A stretch of DNA of 64,000 bases from Saprospiraceae bacterium (lineage in GTDB: Bacteria > Bacteroidota > Bacteroidia > Chitinophagales > Saprospiraceae): assembly GCA_016706365.1 (NCBI GenBank), contig JADJJU010000005.1, positions 352,059-416,058 on the forward strand, given 5' to 3'. The stretch's first letter is position 1, and each line of letters begins with the position of its first letter. Position numbers and translations under genes: made by a program. Under the pieces are notes generated by a model. It did no database searches and was not told the DNA's origin. It worked only from the letters and a program-made list of their open reading frames with translations. This document shows, piece after piece, positions 56,890 to 64,000 of this stretch.

Positions 56890-57753
56890 CTACACAGATG
56901 TCCTCTCTGCATCTGCCCATGCCAATTTAGACGCACCAACAATATTTTTTTTTAATAGTAATTCTCTGACTTTCAAATGCACCTCATCTCTGCTCAGGTT
57001 TTTAATATCATTGTGATCATCCTCCCTTAATTCCGGAGCATGTGTCAGGGCTGCAAATTCAGCAATTTCATTTCCGGTGAGAATGGAACTATTCCGAATA
57101 GCATCCGGCAATTGATCAAAGCCAATTCCGATTTCATTAAAAGGCTGGTAGATAGTTTCCACGGCTGCCCCACTAGCGCGGGTATAGTAGGCTCTGCCAA
57201 GTCGCCCCATCAAATCCAGTTTGTCAGGGTCGATTCTTTCATTATCGTCCAATATTTTCTCATCCACATGTATACAGAGCACCTTGCAAATGACCAGATG
57301 TCCGGCACCACCATGATCGCCTAAAGTAATAATGTCCTGGACTTCACATTCCATCTGTATTGGTGATTCTTTTACTCTAAAGGGTTTCACATGGATAGAG
57401 GGGATGGGAGTAAAACCGGCTTTCTTAAATTCGTCCACACCGGCAGGATAATCAACACTGCTCAGAGCCATCTGTCGCACGATGTCATGCGTCACCACCT
57501 GAATTACGCATTGTCTGGTAACCTGAACATTGTGCAGTGTATCCTTGGTTGTATTATTTTCAACTCTCCTGTTGGAGCTAAAAATCAGAATGGGGGGATT
57601 GGAGCTGAACGCATTGAAAAAACTGTAAGGAGCAAGATTGGGTATGCCATTTTCATCCACTGTACTCACAAAAGCAATGGGTCGGGGCGCTACAGCTCCG
57701 ACTATGAATTGATGCAGATCTTTGACTGCTATATTTTTAGGATCGATAATCAT
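56890..57753 (-). CDS. Flavin reductase-like / FMN-binding split-barrel protein
   Basis: 287 residues from ATG 57753 (MIIDPKNIAVKDLHQFI). The split-barrel signature is VGAVAPRPIAFVSTVDENG with NLAPYSFFNAFSSNPPILIF, and IQMECEVQDIITLGDHGGAG later. The C-terminal 80 residues (helical, ELREDDHNDIKNLSRDEVHL) extend beyond the usual domain. Family members use FMN as cofactor or co-substrate in flavin reduction or related reactions. Cytoplasmic, single gene. Confidence 0.9.
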   Translation of the reverse strand: MIIDPKNIAVKDLHQFIVGAVAPRPIAFVSTVDENGIPNLAPYSFFNAFSSNPPILIFSSNRRVENNTTKDTLHNVQVTRQCVIQVVTHDIVRQMALSSVDYPAGVDEFKKAGFTPIPSIHVKPFRVKESPIQMECEVQDIITLGDHGGAGHLVICKVLCIHVDEKILDDNERIDPDKLDLMGRLGRAYYTRASGAAVETIYQPFNEIGIGFDQLPDAIRNSSILTGNEIAEFAALTHAPELREDDHNDIKNLSRDEVHLKVRELLLKKNIVGASKLAWADAERTSV

Positions 57754-57831
57754 GCGAATAATTTTGAAAGACAAATATAATAAGGCTTATTTGCTTTGAG
57801 GATGAGGGGATTTTGTACTAAAATTAATGAA

Positions 57832-59015
57832 TCAGTCCCAGGAATCTTTGCGTTTCATTCGGGCCATATAGAATCCATCATAACCATAGACATCCGGCAG
57901 CAGAGTTTGTTCAAGTTCTAATACAAAAGAATTATTTTCCGCTAAAAATCTTTGCACCTGTGCCTCATTTTCCTGTTTGAATATACTACAAGTGGCATAT
58001 ACGAGCTTACCACCCGGCTTCACCATCTGTGCATATTGAGAAAGTATCTGATACTGTTTGATTTTCAGCTCTTCAATCATTTGAGGATTGAGTTTCCACT
58101 TAGAATCAGGATTGCGGCGAATCACACCTGATCCGCTGCATGGCACATCCAACAAGACCCTGTCTGCTTTAGAGGCCAGTCTTTTAATGACTTTATTATC
58201 AGTTATAATTCTTGTTTCAATATTTCCGCACCCCCCCTTCGAGCTCGTTTCTTAAGGATTTCCAATTTGTGTGCTTCCACATCCATGGATAATATCCGGC
58301 CTTTTCCCTTGCTTAATGCAGAGAGATGCAGACTTTTGCCTCCTGCTCCAGCGCAGGCATCGATTACCTGCATTCCGGGTTCAGATTGTAAAAAATGACC
58401 AACTTCCTGAGATGCTGTATCCTGCACTTCAAACCAGCCAAGTTTGAAAGATTTTGCCTGAAAAACATTTTTTCTGGCGGATAGCTCTAAAGCTTCTGCA
58501 ACCTTTAATGGCTTTGTCTGTATATCATCCTCCTGCAGTGAATGTTGCAGTTGAGATCTGCTTGTTTTCAGTGTATTTGTTCTGAGTATCACAGCAGCTT
58601 CCCTGTTCAGACTCTGCAGGATACTTTCAGTCGCTGCACCATAATCTTTACTTAAGTTCTCCACAAACCAATCGGGGAATGAATATTTAATACCCAGGCT
58701 TGGCTCAGCAGTAATGTTTTTCTTGCCTGCCTGATCCGGAAGTCTGTCCCCATTTTTCCAGAGCAAATAAATATCCAGTAATTTTCTGAGATCTTCAGCC
58801 GTCTCAAGTCTCTGCAAATCCGAAATATGCATCAGATATCTTTTGTGCCTTACGATATCGTACGTGGAGGAGGCTACAAAGCCCCTGTCACGGGATCCCC
58901 ACTTCGGATGTTGCTTGAGAACATATTCGATTACTTTGTCAGCATATCGACCTGTAATGAAGATTTCTTCCAATGCAGATAATACACCATTTATCAAGAC
59001 AGAATGAATTTTCAC
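57832..59015 (-). pseudogene. NOL1/NOP2/Sun family RNA m5C methyltransferase (RsmB-like), frameshifted
   Basis: About 394 residues when joined. An NusB-like N-terminal helical domain (about 1-130) is followed by the SAM motif VIDACAGAGGKSLHLSAL and the PCSG motif in LDVPCSGSGVIRRNPD. The nucleophile cysteine is in LVYATCSIFKQEN. It makes m5C in rRNA (or tRNA). The frame breaks at the C7 run 58231-58237 (one base short on the minus-strand G-run). Reading eight G gives RRGGCGNIETRIIT and continues to the second piece. The chain is otherwise complete, so a sequencing error is likely. Confidence 0.9.
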
Positions 59016-59191
59016 CTTTTTTTAACCAAATGTAAGGCTATAGTAGATGAACTTCTACCTGCAATAAGATATTTAGTAATCAGAAACGTTACTTTAGAGC
59101 TCTGAATCAGAATAAATCTGAGGCTGGGACAATTTATCAGGATGAGTTTCGGATACACTAATTACCGCTCATCTGCAGTTTATTTGGGAGG

Positions 59192-59725
59192 ATGAAAAAA
59201 ACAATTAAAACAATTTTTGCAGTAGCCGGTATCATGGGCATCGTTTTGCTGGCAAGGTATTTTTACCAGAAGCCGGGCATTGTAAACGGCGATGAAGCAC
59301 CTCTCATAAACGGAATGTCCCACCAGGGAAATGGAGTGGACCTGATTTCACTAAGAGAAAGTTATGTTCTCATTGATTTTTGGGGAAGCTGGTGCGGTCC
59401 CTGCAGAAAAGCAAACGCCGACATTAGATCCCTGTATGAAGAATATCATGACAAGCAATTCATAGATGGCCGCCATTTTCATGTTTTTTCCATTGGAATT
59501 GAAACGGATTCAGCGGCATGGATTCAAGCCATTGAATCCGATAGATTATTCTGGGCCCACCATATTAGTACCATGAACAGATTTGATTCGGAATGGGCCA
59601 AAGCATATGGAGTGCGTAATATCCCTGCAACGTTCCTGGTAGATCCCAGAGGAATCGTGATAGGCGTCAATTCAAGTGACATGGAAATCCGCAATATTCT
59701 AAATAAGCGGCTAAAATATGACTGA
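59192..59725 (+). CDS. Membrane-anchored TlpA/ResA-like thioredoxin
   Basis: 177 residues. An N-terminal membrane anchor (7-22, TIFAVAGIMGIVLLA) precedes a thioredoxin fold. The active site is C68-G-P-C71 in DFWGSWCGPCRKA and the cis-proline is in VRNIPATFLVDPRG. The periplasmic domain probably reduces disulfides, for instance in cytochrome maturation or outer-membrane protein folding. It precedes grpE by 65 bases. Confidence 0.92.
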   Translation: MKKTIKTIFAVAGIMGIVLLARYFYQKPGIVNGDEAPLINGMSHQGNGVDLISLRESYVLIDFWGSWCGPCRKANADIRSLYEEYHDKQFIDGRHFHVFSIGIETDSAAWIQAIESDRLFWAHHISTMNRFDSEWAKAYGVRNIPATFLVDPRGIVIGVNSSDMEIRNILNKRLKYD

Positions 59726-59790
59726 CAATTTGTCCTGATTTATTTTTTGGCAAAATAATTGTCATTTCCTATTCTGAAAAAATTGTAACC

Positions 59791-60423
59791 ATGAGCGAGA
59801 ACCATAAAGATTCGAATATTGATGAGATAAGATTGTCAGATGCTGAAGATCAAACAAATGATTTCATGGAGAATTCTGATGAAGATTTCAACATCGAACA
59901 AACTTCTGCTGACAGTGAGGAGAATGAAGCCCAGCAAGCCTCTGCTGAAGAGGGAGATACAAACGAAAATACTGATCCAGTGAAAAAATCAAAAGCAGAA
60001 ATAGCTGAATTGAAAGATAAATATCTGAGGTTATATGCCGATTTCGAAAACTACAGAAAGCGTACGGCAAAGGAAAGCCTTGAATTGCGTAAGGTCGCAG
60101 GACAGGAAATTTTGTCATCATTGTTGCCTGTAATGGACGATTTTGACAGGGCGAAGCAAATTGCAGAGAAACCAGATTCCAAAGAAACATTTTCTGAAGG
60201 TATTCAATTGCTATACCATAAGCTACAATCCTTTTTGAAGCAGAAAGGCTTGCAAAAGATGGAATCGAATGGTGAAGTATTTGATCCTGAATTACATGAA
60301 GCCATCACTGAAATTCCTGCTCCGTCTGAAGATATGGTAGGTAAAGTGATTGATACTGTAGAACCCGGGTATTTTCTGAATGAGAAGATCATTCGGTATG
60401 CGAAAGTCGTGGTTGGGAAGTAA
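59791..60423 (+). CDS. grpE: GrpE nucleotide exchange factor
   Basis: 210 residues. A long acidic N-terminus (1-65, rich in E, D, S, N, Q) leads to the coiled-coil dimer (KDKYLRLYADFENYRKRTA). The GrpE head carries VMDDFDRAKQIAEKP and EVFDPELHEAITEIPAPS, ending with YFLNEKIIRYAKVVVGK. It releases ADP from DnaK; cytoplasmic. dnaJ follows 270 bases later on the same strand. Confidence 0.97.
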   Translation: MSENHKDSNIDEIRLSDAEDQTNDFMENSDEDFNIEQTSADSEENEAQQASAEEGDTNENTDPVKKSKAEIAELKDKYLRLYADFENYRKRTAKESLELRKVAGQEILSSLLPVMDDFDRAKQIAEKPDSKETFSEGIQLLYHKLQSFLKQKGLQKMESNGEVFDPELHEAITEIPAPSEDMVGKVIDTVEPGYFLNEKIIRYAKVVVGK

Positions 60424-60424
60424 T

Positions 60425-60689
60425 TTCAGATTTCAGGTTTCAGGTTTCAGGTTTCAGATTTGAAACAGCCAATAGCAGCCGATTTAACAGCCATAAATTA
60501 GCTGCATCGGTGAGTCATAAAAGGAAATAGCCCATTTGGCAATTGCTGTAGTCACGTTGCATGCAAGGTGACAGTTTGAAGGGAAAATGCCCATTGGATG
60601 GTATCGTTGAATCGATTTAATGAACGACTATTCACTATTGACCATTCACGATTCACGACTGTTGTTACCAGAAAAAGATTTATAAAATA
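60425..60689. repeat. grpE-dnaJ gap with octamer and palindrome repeats
   Basis: Octamer TTTCAGGT in about four tandem copies at 60425-60463, then a near-perfect palindrome around TTGCATGCAA at 60553-60570, and ATTCAC words near 60630-60660. No gene is seen. Confidence 0.7.
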
Positions 60690-61856
60690 ATGACAATGTC
60701 AAAAAGAGATTTATACGAAATACTTGGAGTAAGTAAGGATGCTGATGATCAAACAATCAAGAAAGCATACAGGCAGGTTGCGCTCAAATTTCACCCGGAC
60801 CGCAACCCGGATAATAAAGAAGCGGAGGATAAATTTAAGGAAGCGGCATATGCTTATGAAATATTGAGCGACAAAGATAAGCGGGCGGCATATGATCGTT
60901 ACGGACATCAGGGTATTGATCCCAATAATATGGGAAGAGGAGGGCACGGCGGAGGAATGAATATGGATGATATTTTCAGTTCATTTGGAGATATCTTCGG
61001 TGGAGGTGATTCACCTTTCGAGTCATTTTTTGGAGGGCGTTCGTCTCAGGGCAGAGGAAGAGGGCAAAGAGGAAGCAATCTTCGTATCCGCGTCAAGCTG
61101 ACAATGGAAGAAATCCTGAAAGGGGCTAATAAAAAAATCAAGGTTAGAAAACAAGTAGGTTGTCAGACATGTAATGGATCTGGCGCTAAGGACAAAAGCA
61201 GTGTACGCACTTGCGGCACCTGTGGAGGTTCCGGTATTGTCAGGCAAATCAAAAATACTTTTCTGGGCCAAATGCAGACCAATTCTACTTGTCCCACCTG
61301 TAATGGTGCCGGTCAAACTATCACAGACAAGTGTAATAGTTGTAAAGGAGAAGGACGTGTTTATGGAGAAGAGACTATCGATATTGATATCCCGGCAGGA
61401 GTTGCAGAAGGCATGCAATTATCTCTGACAGGAAAAGGAAATGCTGGATCAAATGGAGGACCAAACGGGGATTTGCTCATCAGCATTGAAGAAGAACCAA
61501 ATGACCATTTTATCAGGGAAGGCTCCAATCTGATTCACAATCTGTATTTAAATTTTGCAGATGCTTCCCTTGGTACTTCGGTAGAAGTTCCTACGCTGGA
61601 AGGCAATGTCAAAATCAAAATACCGGCAGGAACCCAGGCTGGAAAAATGTTCAGATTAAAGGATAAAGGATTTCCTAATGTGCAAAGTTATGGCAAGGGT
61701 GATCTTCTGGTCCACGTAAGCATCTGGACTCCGCGCAAACTGAATGATGATGAAAAAGTACTTTTGGAGAAAATGAAAGCTATGCCCAATTTCAATCCCA
61801 CTCCGGCAAAAGGCGAGAGAGGCTTTTTTGACAGGATGAAGGATTTCTTTTCATGA
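60690..61856 (+). CDS. dnaJ: DnaJ co-chaperone
   Basis: 388 residues. The J domain starts at MSKRDLYEILGVS (ATG 60696 is the likelier start) with HPD in LKFHPDRNPDNKEA. A glycine/phenylalanine linker (GRGGHGGGMN) follows. Four zinc-binding repeats are seen: CQTCNGSG, CGTCGGSG, CPTCNGAG, CNSCKGEG. The C-terminal substrate-binding domains contain DIDIPAGVAEGMQL and VKIKIPAGTQAGKMF. It delivers clients to DnaK. The stop overlaps the gldH start by four bases. Confidence 0.98.
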   Translation: MTMSKRDLYEILGVSKDADDQTIKKAYRQVALKFHPDRNPDNKEAEDKFKEAAYAYEILSDKDKRAAYDRYGHQGIDPNNMGRGGHGGGMNMDDIFSSFGDIFGGGDSPFESFFGGRSSQGRGRGQRGSNLRIRVKLTMEEILKGANKKIKVRKQVGCQTCNGSGAKDKSSVRTCGTCGGSGIVRQIKNTFLGQMQTNSTCPTCNGAGQTITDKCNSCKGEGRVYGEETIDIDIPAGVAEGMQLSLTGKGNAGSNGGPNGDLLISIEEEPNDHFIREGSNLIHNLYLNFADASLGTSVEVPTLEGNVKIKIPAGTQAGKMFRLKDKGFPNVQSYGKGDLLVHVSIWTPRKLNDDEKVLLEKMKAMPNFNPTPAKGERGFFDRMKDFFS

Positions 61857-62377
61857 TAACAGCAATTAAATATAATATTTCCGCCAGTTTGATTCTTTTT
61901 GCTGTGCTGTCTCTCTCAATGAGTGCCTGCAATTCAGATATAATTTTGGATGAAGACTTTGCCATACCTGAGTACGGTTGGGCCTATAATGAGCAAGCTG
62001 CATTTGAATTCGAAATTGAGGATACCACAGCTTTATATAGAATGGCAGTGGATATTGATCATTCTACTGAGTTTCCGTTTCAGAATATCTATCTGAGAAT
62101 TCATTCTGTGTTTCCAAATGATACGACAAATATCATTCAACATTCTGTTGAATTGCAGGAGCCAAATGGACAGTGGATTGGGGGCTGCAGTGGAGAAGAT
62201 TGTTCCGTTCGGGTGATTTTATCTGAAAATATGTACTTCAATCAAACAGGTACGCACAAAATTTCCTTCGAACAATATACACGTCGTGATTCCCTTAAAG
62301 GCATTGAAAAGTGGGGTTTGATTCTTGAAAAAATGGGGACGAAGCCCACAGAATTAAGTCCGGTAGAAACTGAGTAA
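61853..62377 (+). CDS. gldH: Gliding motility lipoprotein GldH
   Basis: 174 residues. Lipoprotein signal ends LSLSMSAC (Cys26). The body matches GldH: DEDFAIPEYGWAYNEQAAFE, FPFQNIYLRIHSVFPN, and a C-terminal SFEQYTRRDSLKGI then WGLILEKM. GldH is required for gliding in Flavobacterium and linked to the T9SS machinery. Here it overlaps dnaJ by ATGA. It supports the many T9SS-sorted proteins in the window. Confidence 0.9.
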   Translation: MITAIKYNISASLILFAVLSLSMSACNSDIILDEDFAIPEYGWAYNEQAAFEFEIEDTTALYRMAVDIDHSTEFPFQNIYLRIHSVFPNDTTNIIQHSVELQEPNGQWIGGCSGEDCSVRVILSENMYFNQTGTHKISFEQYTRRDSLKGIEKWGLILEKMGTKPTELSPVETE

Positions 62378-62474
62378 TGGGGAATTCTAGTATCCTGAAT
62401 CATCTTCTGGTTTGTCATGATTTTTGTTTTGAAAGACAAAAATCCCGCCAGACCAGGTGTACATAATTACATTA

Positions 62475-62535
62475 CCCCGGGCTCGTTTAAAAGAACGAGC
62501 CCGGGGCTACCAATTGGTGAACCCATTTCATGGGT
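62475..62535. repeat. Double-hairpin repeat, copy 3
   Basis: CCCCGGGCTCGTT (62475-62487) pairs perfectly with AACGAGCCCGGGG (62494-62506), loop six bases. Fourteen bases on, ACCCAT (62521-62526), loop TTC, ATGGGT (62530-62535). It is preceded by an inverted repeat of GATTTTTG/CAAAAATC (about 62417-62445), also seen before copy 1. It could serve as a terminator for gldH. Confidence 0.7.
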
Positions 62536-62603
62536 AAATACATCTTTGATTTGGATTCCCTCCCGCTTCTCCTAAATCAAGCTAGAATTTGTATTTTTGT
62601 CCA

Positions 62604-64000
62604 ATGAGAAAAATCATCTTTGGATTAATAATACTTTGCCTGAGCGGCATCTCTTCTTTTGCTCAGCTTACTTTTCGGGTTATATCTATTCCCGCAAATA
62701 CGCCTCCTGAAGCTGACATTTATGTAGCAGGAAATTTTAACAACTGGCAACCCGGCAGTGCTGAAGGCTTGTTACAACAGGACAGTTCAGGTAATTATTA
62801 CATTGAACTCAATCCCAGTCCGGGAGCTCTTGAATTTAAATTTACAAGAGGAGCCTGGAGCTCAGTAGAAGCCAACGCTCAGGGAGGATTCAGGCCCAAC
62901 AGAACATTTAGCTATAATGGTCAGGATACGATTATTGATATTCAAATCGCCGGTTGGGAAGATCTTGGCGGATCACAGGGATCAACAGCATCACCCAATG
63001 TAAGCATCCTGGACGCTCAGTTTTTCATGCCACAGCTCAATCGCAGCAGGAGAATATGGCTGTACCTGCCCCCGGATTATAATACTACAGAAAACAGATA
63101 TCCCGTGTTATATATGCAGGATGGACAGAATTTGTTTGATGTAAGGACCAGTTTTGCGGGAGAATGGAAGGTAGACGAACATTTAGATTCACTATTTCTC
63201 CTTGGTGATCCGGTATGTATAGTGGTGGGAATAGATAATGGAGGAACCAACAGAATAAATGAATATTCACCCTGGGTTCATCCTCAGCATGGAGGAGGTC
63301 AGGGCGATGAGTATCTGGAATTCATCATTGAGACCCTTAAACCCCATATTGATGAGAATTACAGAACACTGACTGATCCTGATAATACAGGCATTATGGG
63401 AAGTTCTATGGGAGGCTTGATCAGTTTTTACGGCGGAATTACCCGTCAGGATGTTTTTGGTAAAATTGGAGCCTTTTCAAATTCATTCTGGTTTTCCAGC
63501 TCTTCTTTTTTATTACCCGGGGAATGGGAATATCAGGATGACACTAAAATTTATATGATTGCCGGAGGCATGGAAGGCTCTGGGCAGGGACAAGTGAGAG
63601 ATATGGAGCGGATGCAGGATTCTCTTCTACAAAATGATTATCCTGAGTCACAAGTTATTGCTTTGGTAGATCCAAATGGAACCCATAGTGAATCATACTG
63701 GGCAAGATCATTTACTGCTGCGTATCAGTGGCTATTCAGTGCGACAACTTCAACACAGGATTTCAATCTGGCAAATGAAGGTATTATTCCAATATATAAA
63801 GTCGCGGACAGATCAATTAGCTGGACAAATGAGAAGAATATTCCGTTGAAGTATCAGCTAAGTGATAGTCAGGGGAAAGTTATTTTGCAAGGGAATTCAA
63901 GAGATGAGAAAGGGAAGATTTATTTAAGTGAACTGCTTGGAGGGGCATACTTTTTTACCCTTTATTCAGGGAGTTTTAGAGAGACGATTAAAGTCTTGGT
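62604..64000 (+). CDS. Secreted CBM48-esterase, cut off by the window end
   Basis: Translated by eye from ATG 62604; it is open to 64000. Signal peptide MRKIIFGLIILCLSGISSFA. A CBM48/CBM20-like module (IYVAGNFNNWQPGSAEG; LEFKFTRGAW) covers about 25-110. The PF00756 esterase has YPVLYMQDGQNLFD, nucleophile GSSMGG, and a late histidine in DPNGTHSESYW. The last residues (from about 400) look like the beginning of a beta-rich tail similar to T9SS sorting domains (GGAYFFTLYSG). A TATTTTTG element ends four bases before the ATG, so the mRNA may be leaderless or nearly so (inference). The substrate is probably an ester-substituted glycan or glycan-linked ester. Confidence 0.82.
   Translation, partial: MRKIIFGLIILCLSGISSFAQLTFRVISIPANTPPEADIYVAGNFNNWQPGSAEGLLQQDSSGNYYIELNPSPGALEFKFTRGAWSSVEANAQGGFRPNRTFSYNGQDTIIDIQIAGWEDLGGSQGSTASPNVSILDAQFFMPQLNRSRRIWLYLPPDYNTTENRYPVLYMQDGQNLFDVRTSFAGEWKVDEHLDSLFLLGDPVCIVVGIDNGGTNRINEYSPWVHPQHGGGQGDEYLEFIIETLKPHIDENYRTLTDPDNTGIMGSSMGGLISFYGGITRQDVFGKIGAFSNSFWFSSSSFLLPGEWEYQDDTKIYMIAGGMEGSGQGQVRDMERMQDSLLQNDYPESQVIALVDPNGTHSESYWARSFTAAYQWLFSATTSTQDFNLANEGIIPIYKVADRSISWTNEKNIPLKYQLSDSQGKVILQGNSRDEKGKIYLSELLGGAYFFTLYSGSFRETIKVL

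Overview
The window looks like a chromosomal segment of a Bacteroidota bacterium, most likely a free-living, polysaccharide-degrading member of the Saprospiria type (inference). Support comes from a SusC/SusD pair, many proteins ending in type IX secretion (T9SS) C-terminal sorting domains (motif PNP then GMY/GxY near the end), a GldH gliding lipoprotein, a LytS/LytTR two-component pair, promoter elements of the TAnnTTTG type instead of a classical -10 box, AT-rich coding sequence and weak Shine-Dalgarno signals. No rRNA or tRNA gene, CRISPR array or prophage was seen.

Layout. 1-2.3 kb: repeat-rich DNA and an ATP-grasp enzyme. 2.3-9.4 kb: a polysaccharide-utilisation core with a five-repeat SusE/F-like protein, divergent from SusC and SusD; the SusD carries two SusE-like repeats inside it. 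9.5-15 kb: a frameshifted esterase, a small membrane protein, a T9SS-sorted serine hydrolase, and a LytTR regulator whose sensor kinase gene is broken. 15-19.2 kb: a tandem family of three T9SS-sorted proteins, the middle copy decayed. 19.2-24.5 kb: two GH53 endo-galactanases and a GH13 cyclomaltodextrinase-like enzyme. 24.7-28 kb: a tricorn-like S41 protease with three frameshifts. 28-29 kb: an Avd/S23-type four-helix-bundle gene between inverted heptamer arrays. 29-34.3 kb: a large T9SS-sorted GH13 amylase, an M17 aminopeptidase and an esterase. 35-41 kb: a membrane protein, a FemAB/GNAT-like protein, a sortilin-like beta-propeller protein and a PRMT-like methyltransferase. 41.1-46.1 kb: mnmG, followed by an inserted cassette with a transposase remnant and a FISUMP lipoprotein, closed by a second diverged copy of the mnmG 3' end. 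46-49.4 kb: a multi-hairpin repeat and two T9SS-sorted proteins. 49.6-54.3 kb: an ECF sigma factor, a two-membrane anti-sigma-like protein, a retropepsin-like protein and a four-module glycogen-binding protein, all on the minus strand. 54.4-64 kb: a BASS transporter, a retropepsin-PDZ protein, a flavin reductase, an RNA m5C methyltransferase, a thioredoxin, grpE-dnaJ-gldH and a CBM-esterase running off the end.

How it works together. Alpha-glucan use is the strongest metabolic theme: SusE/SusD/SusC binding and uptake, two GH13 enzymes, and CBM48-like modules in two more proteins. GH53 adds beta-1,4-galactan. Many surface proteins depend on T9SS.

The three most interesting signals are: (1) the ECF sigma plus inner-membrane/outer-membrane anti-sigma architecture; (2) the mnmG 3'-end duplication that looks like a single-crossover integration; (3) a dispersed multi-hairpin element with CATCAC punctuation and covarying stems, present twice. 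A caution applies throughout: at least eight genes carry single-base indels, most of them one base short in a homopolymer run, which suggests uncorrected sequencing errors rather than real gene decay for many of the 'broken' genes.
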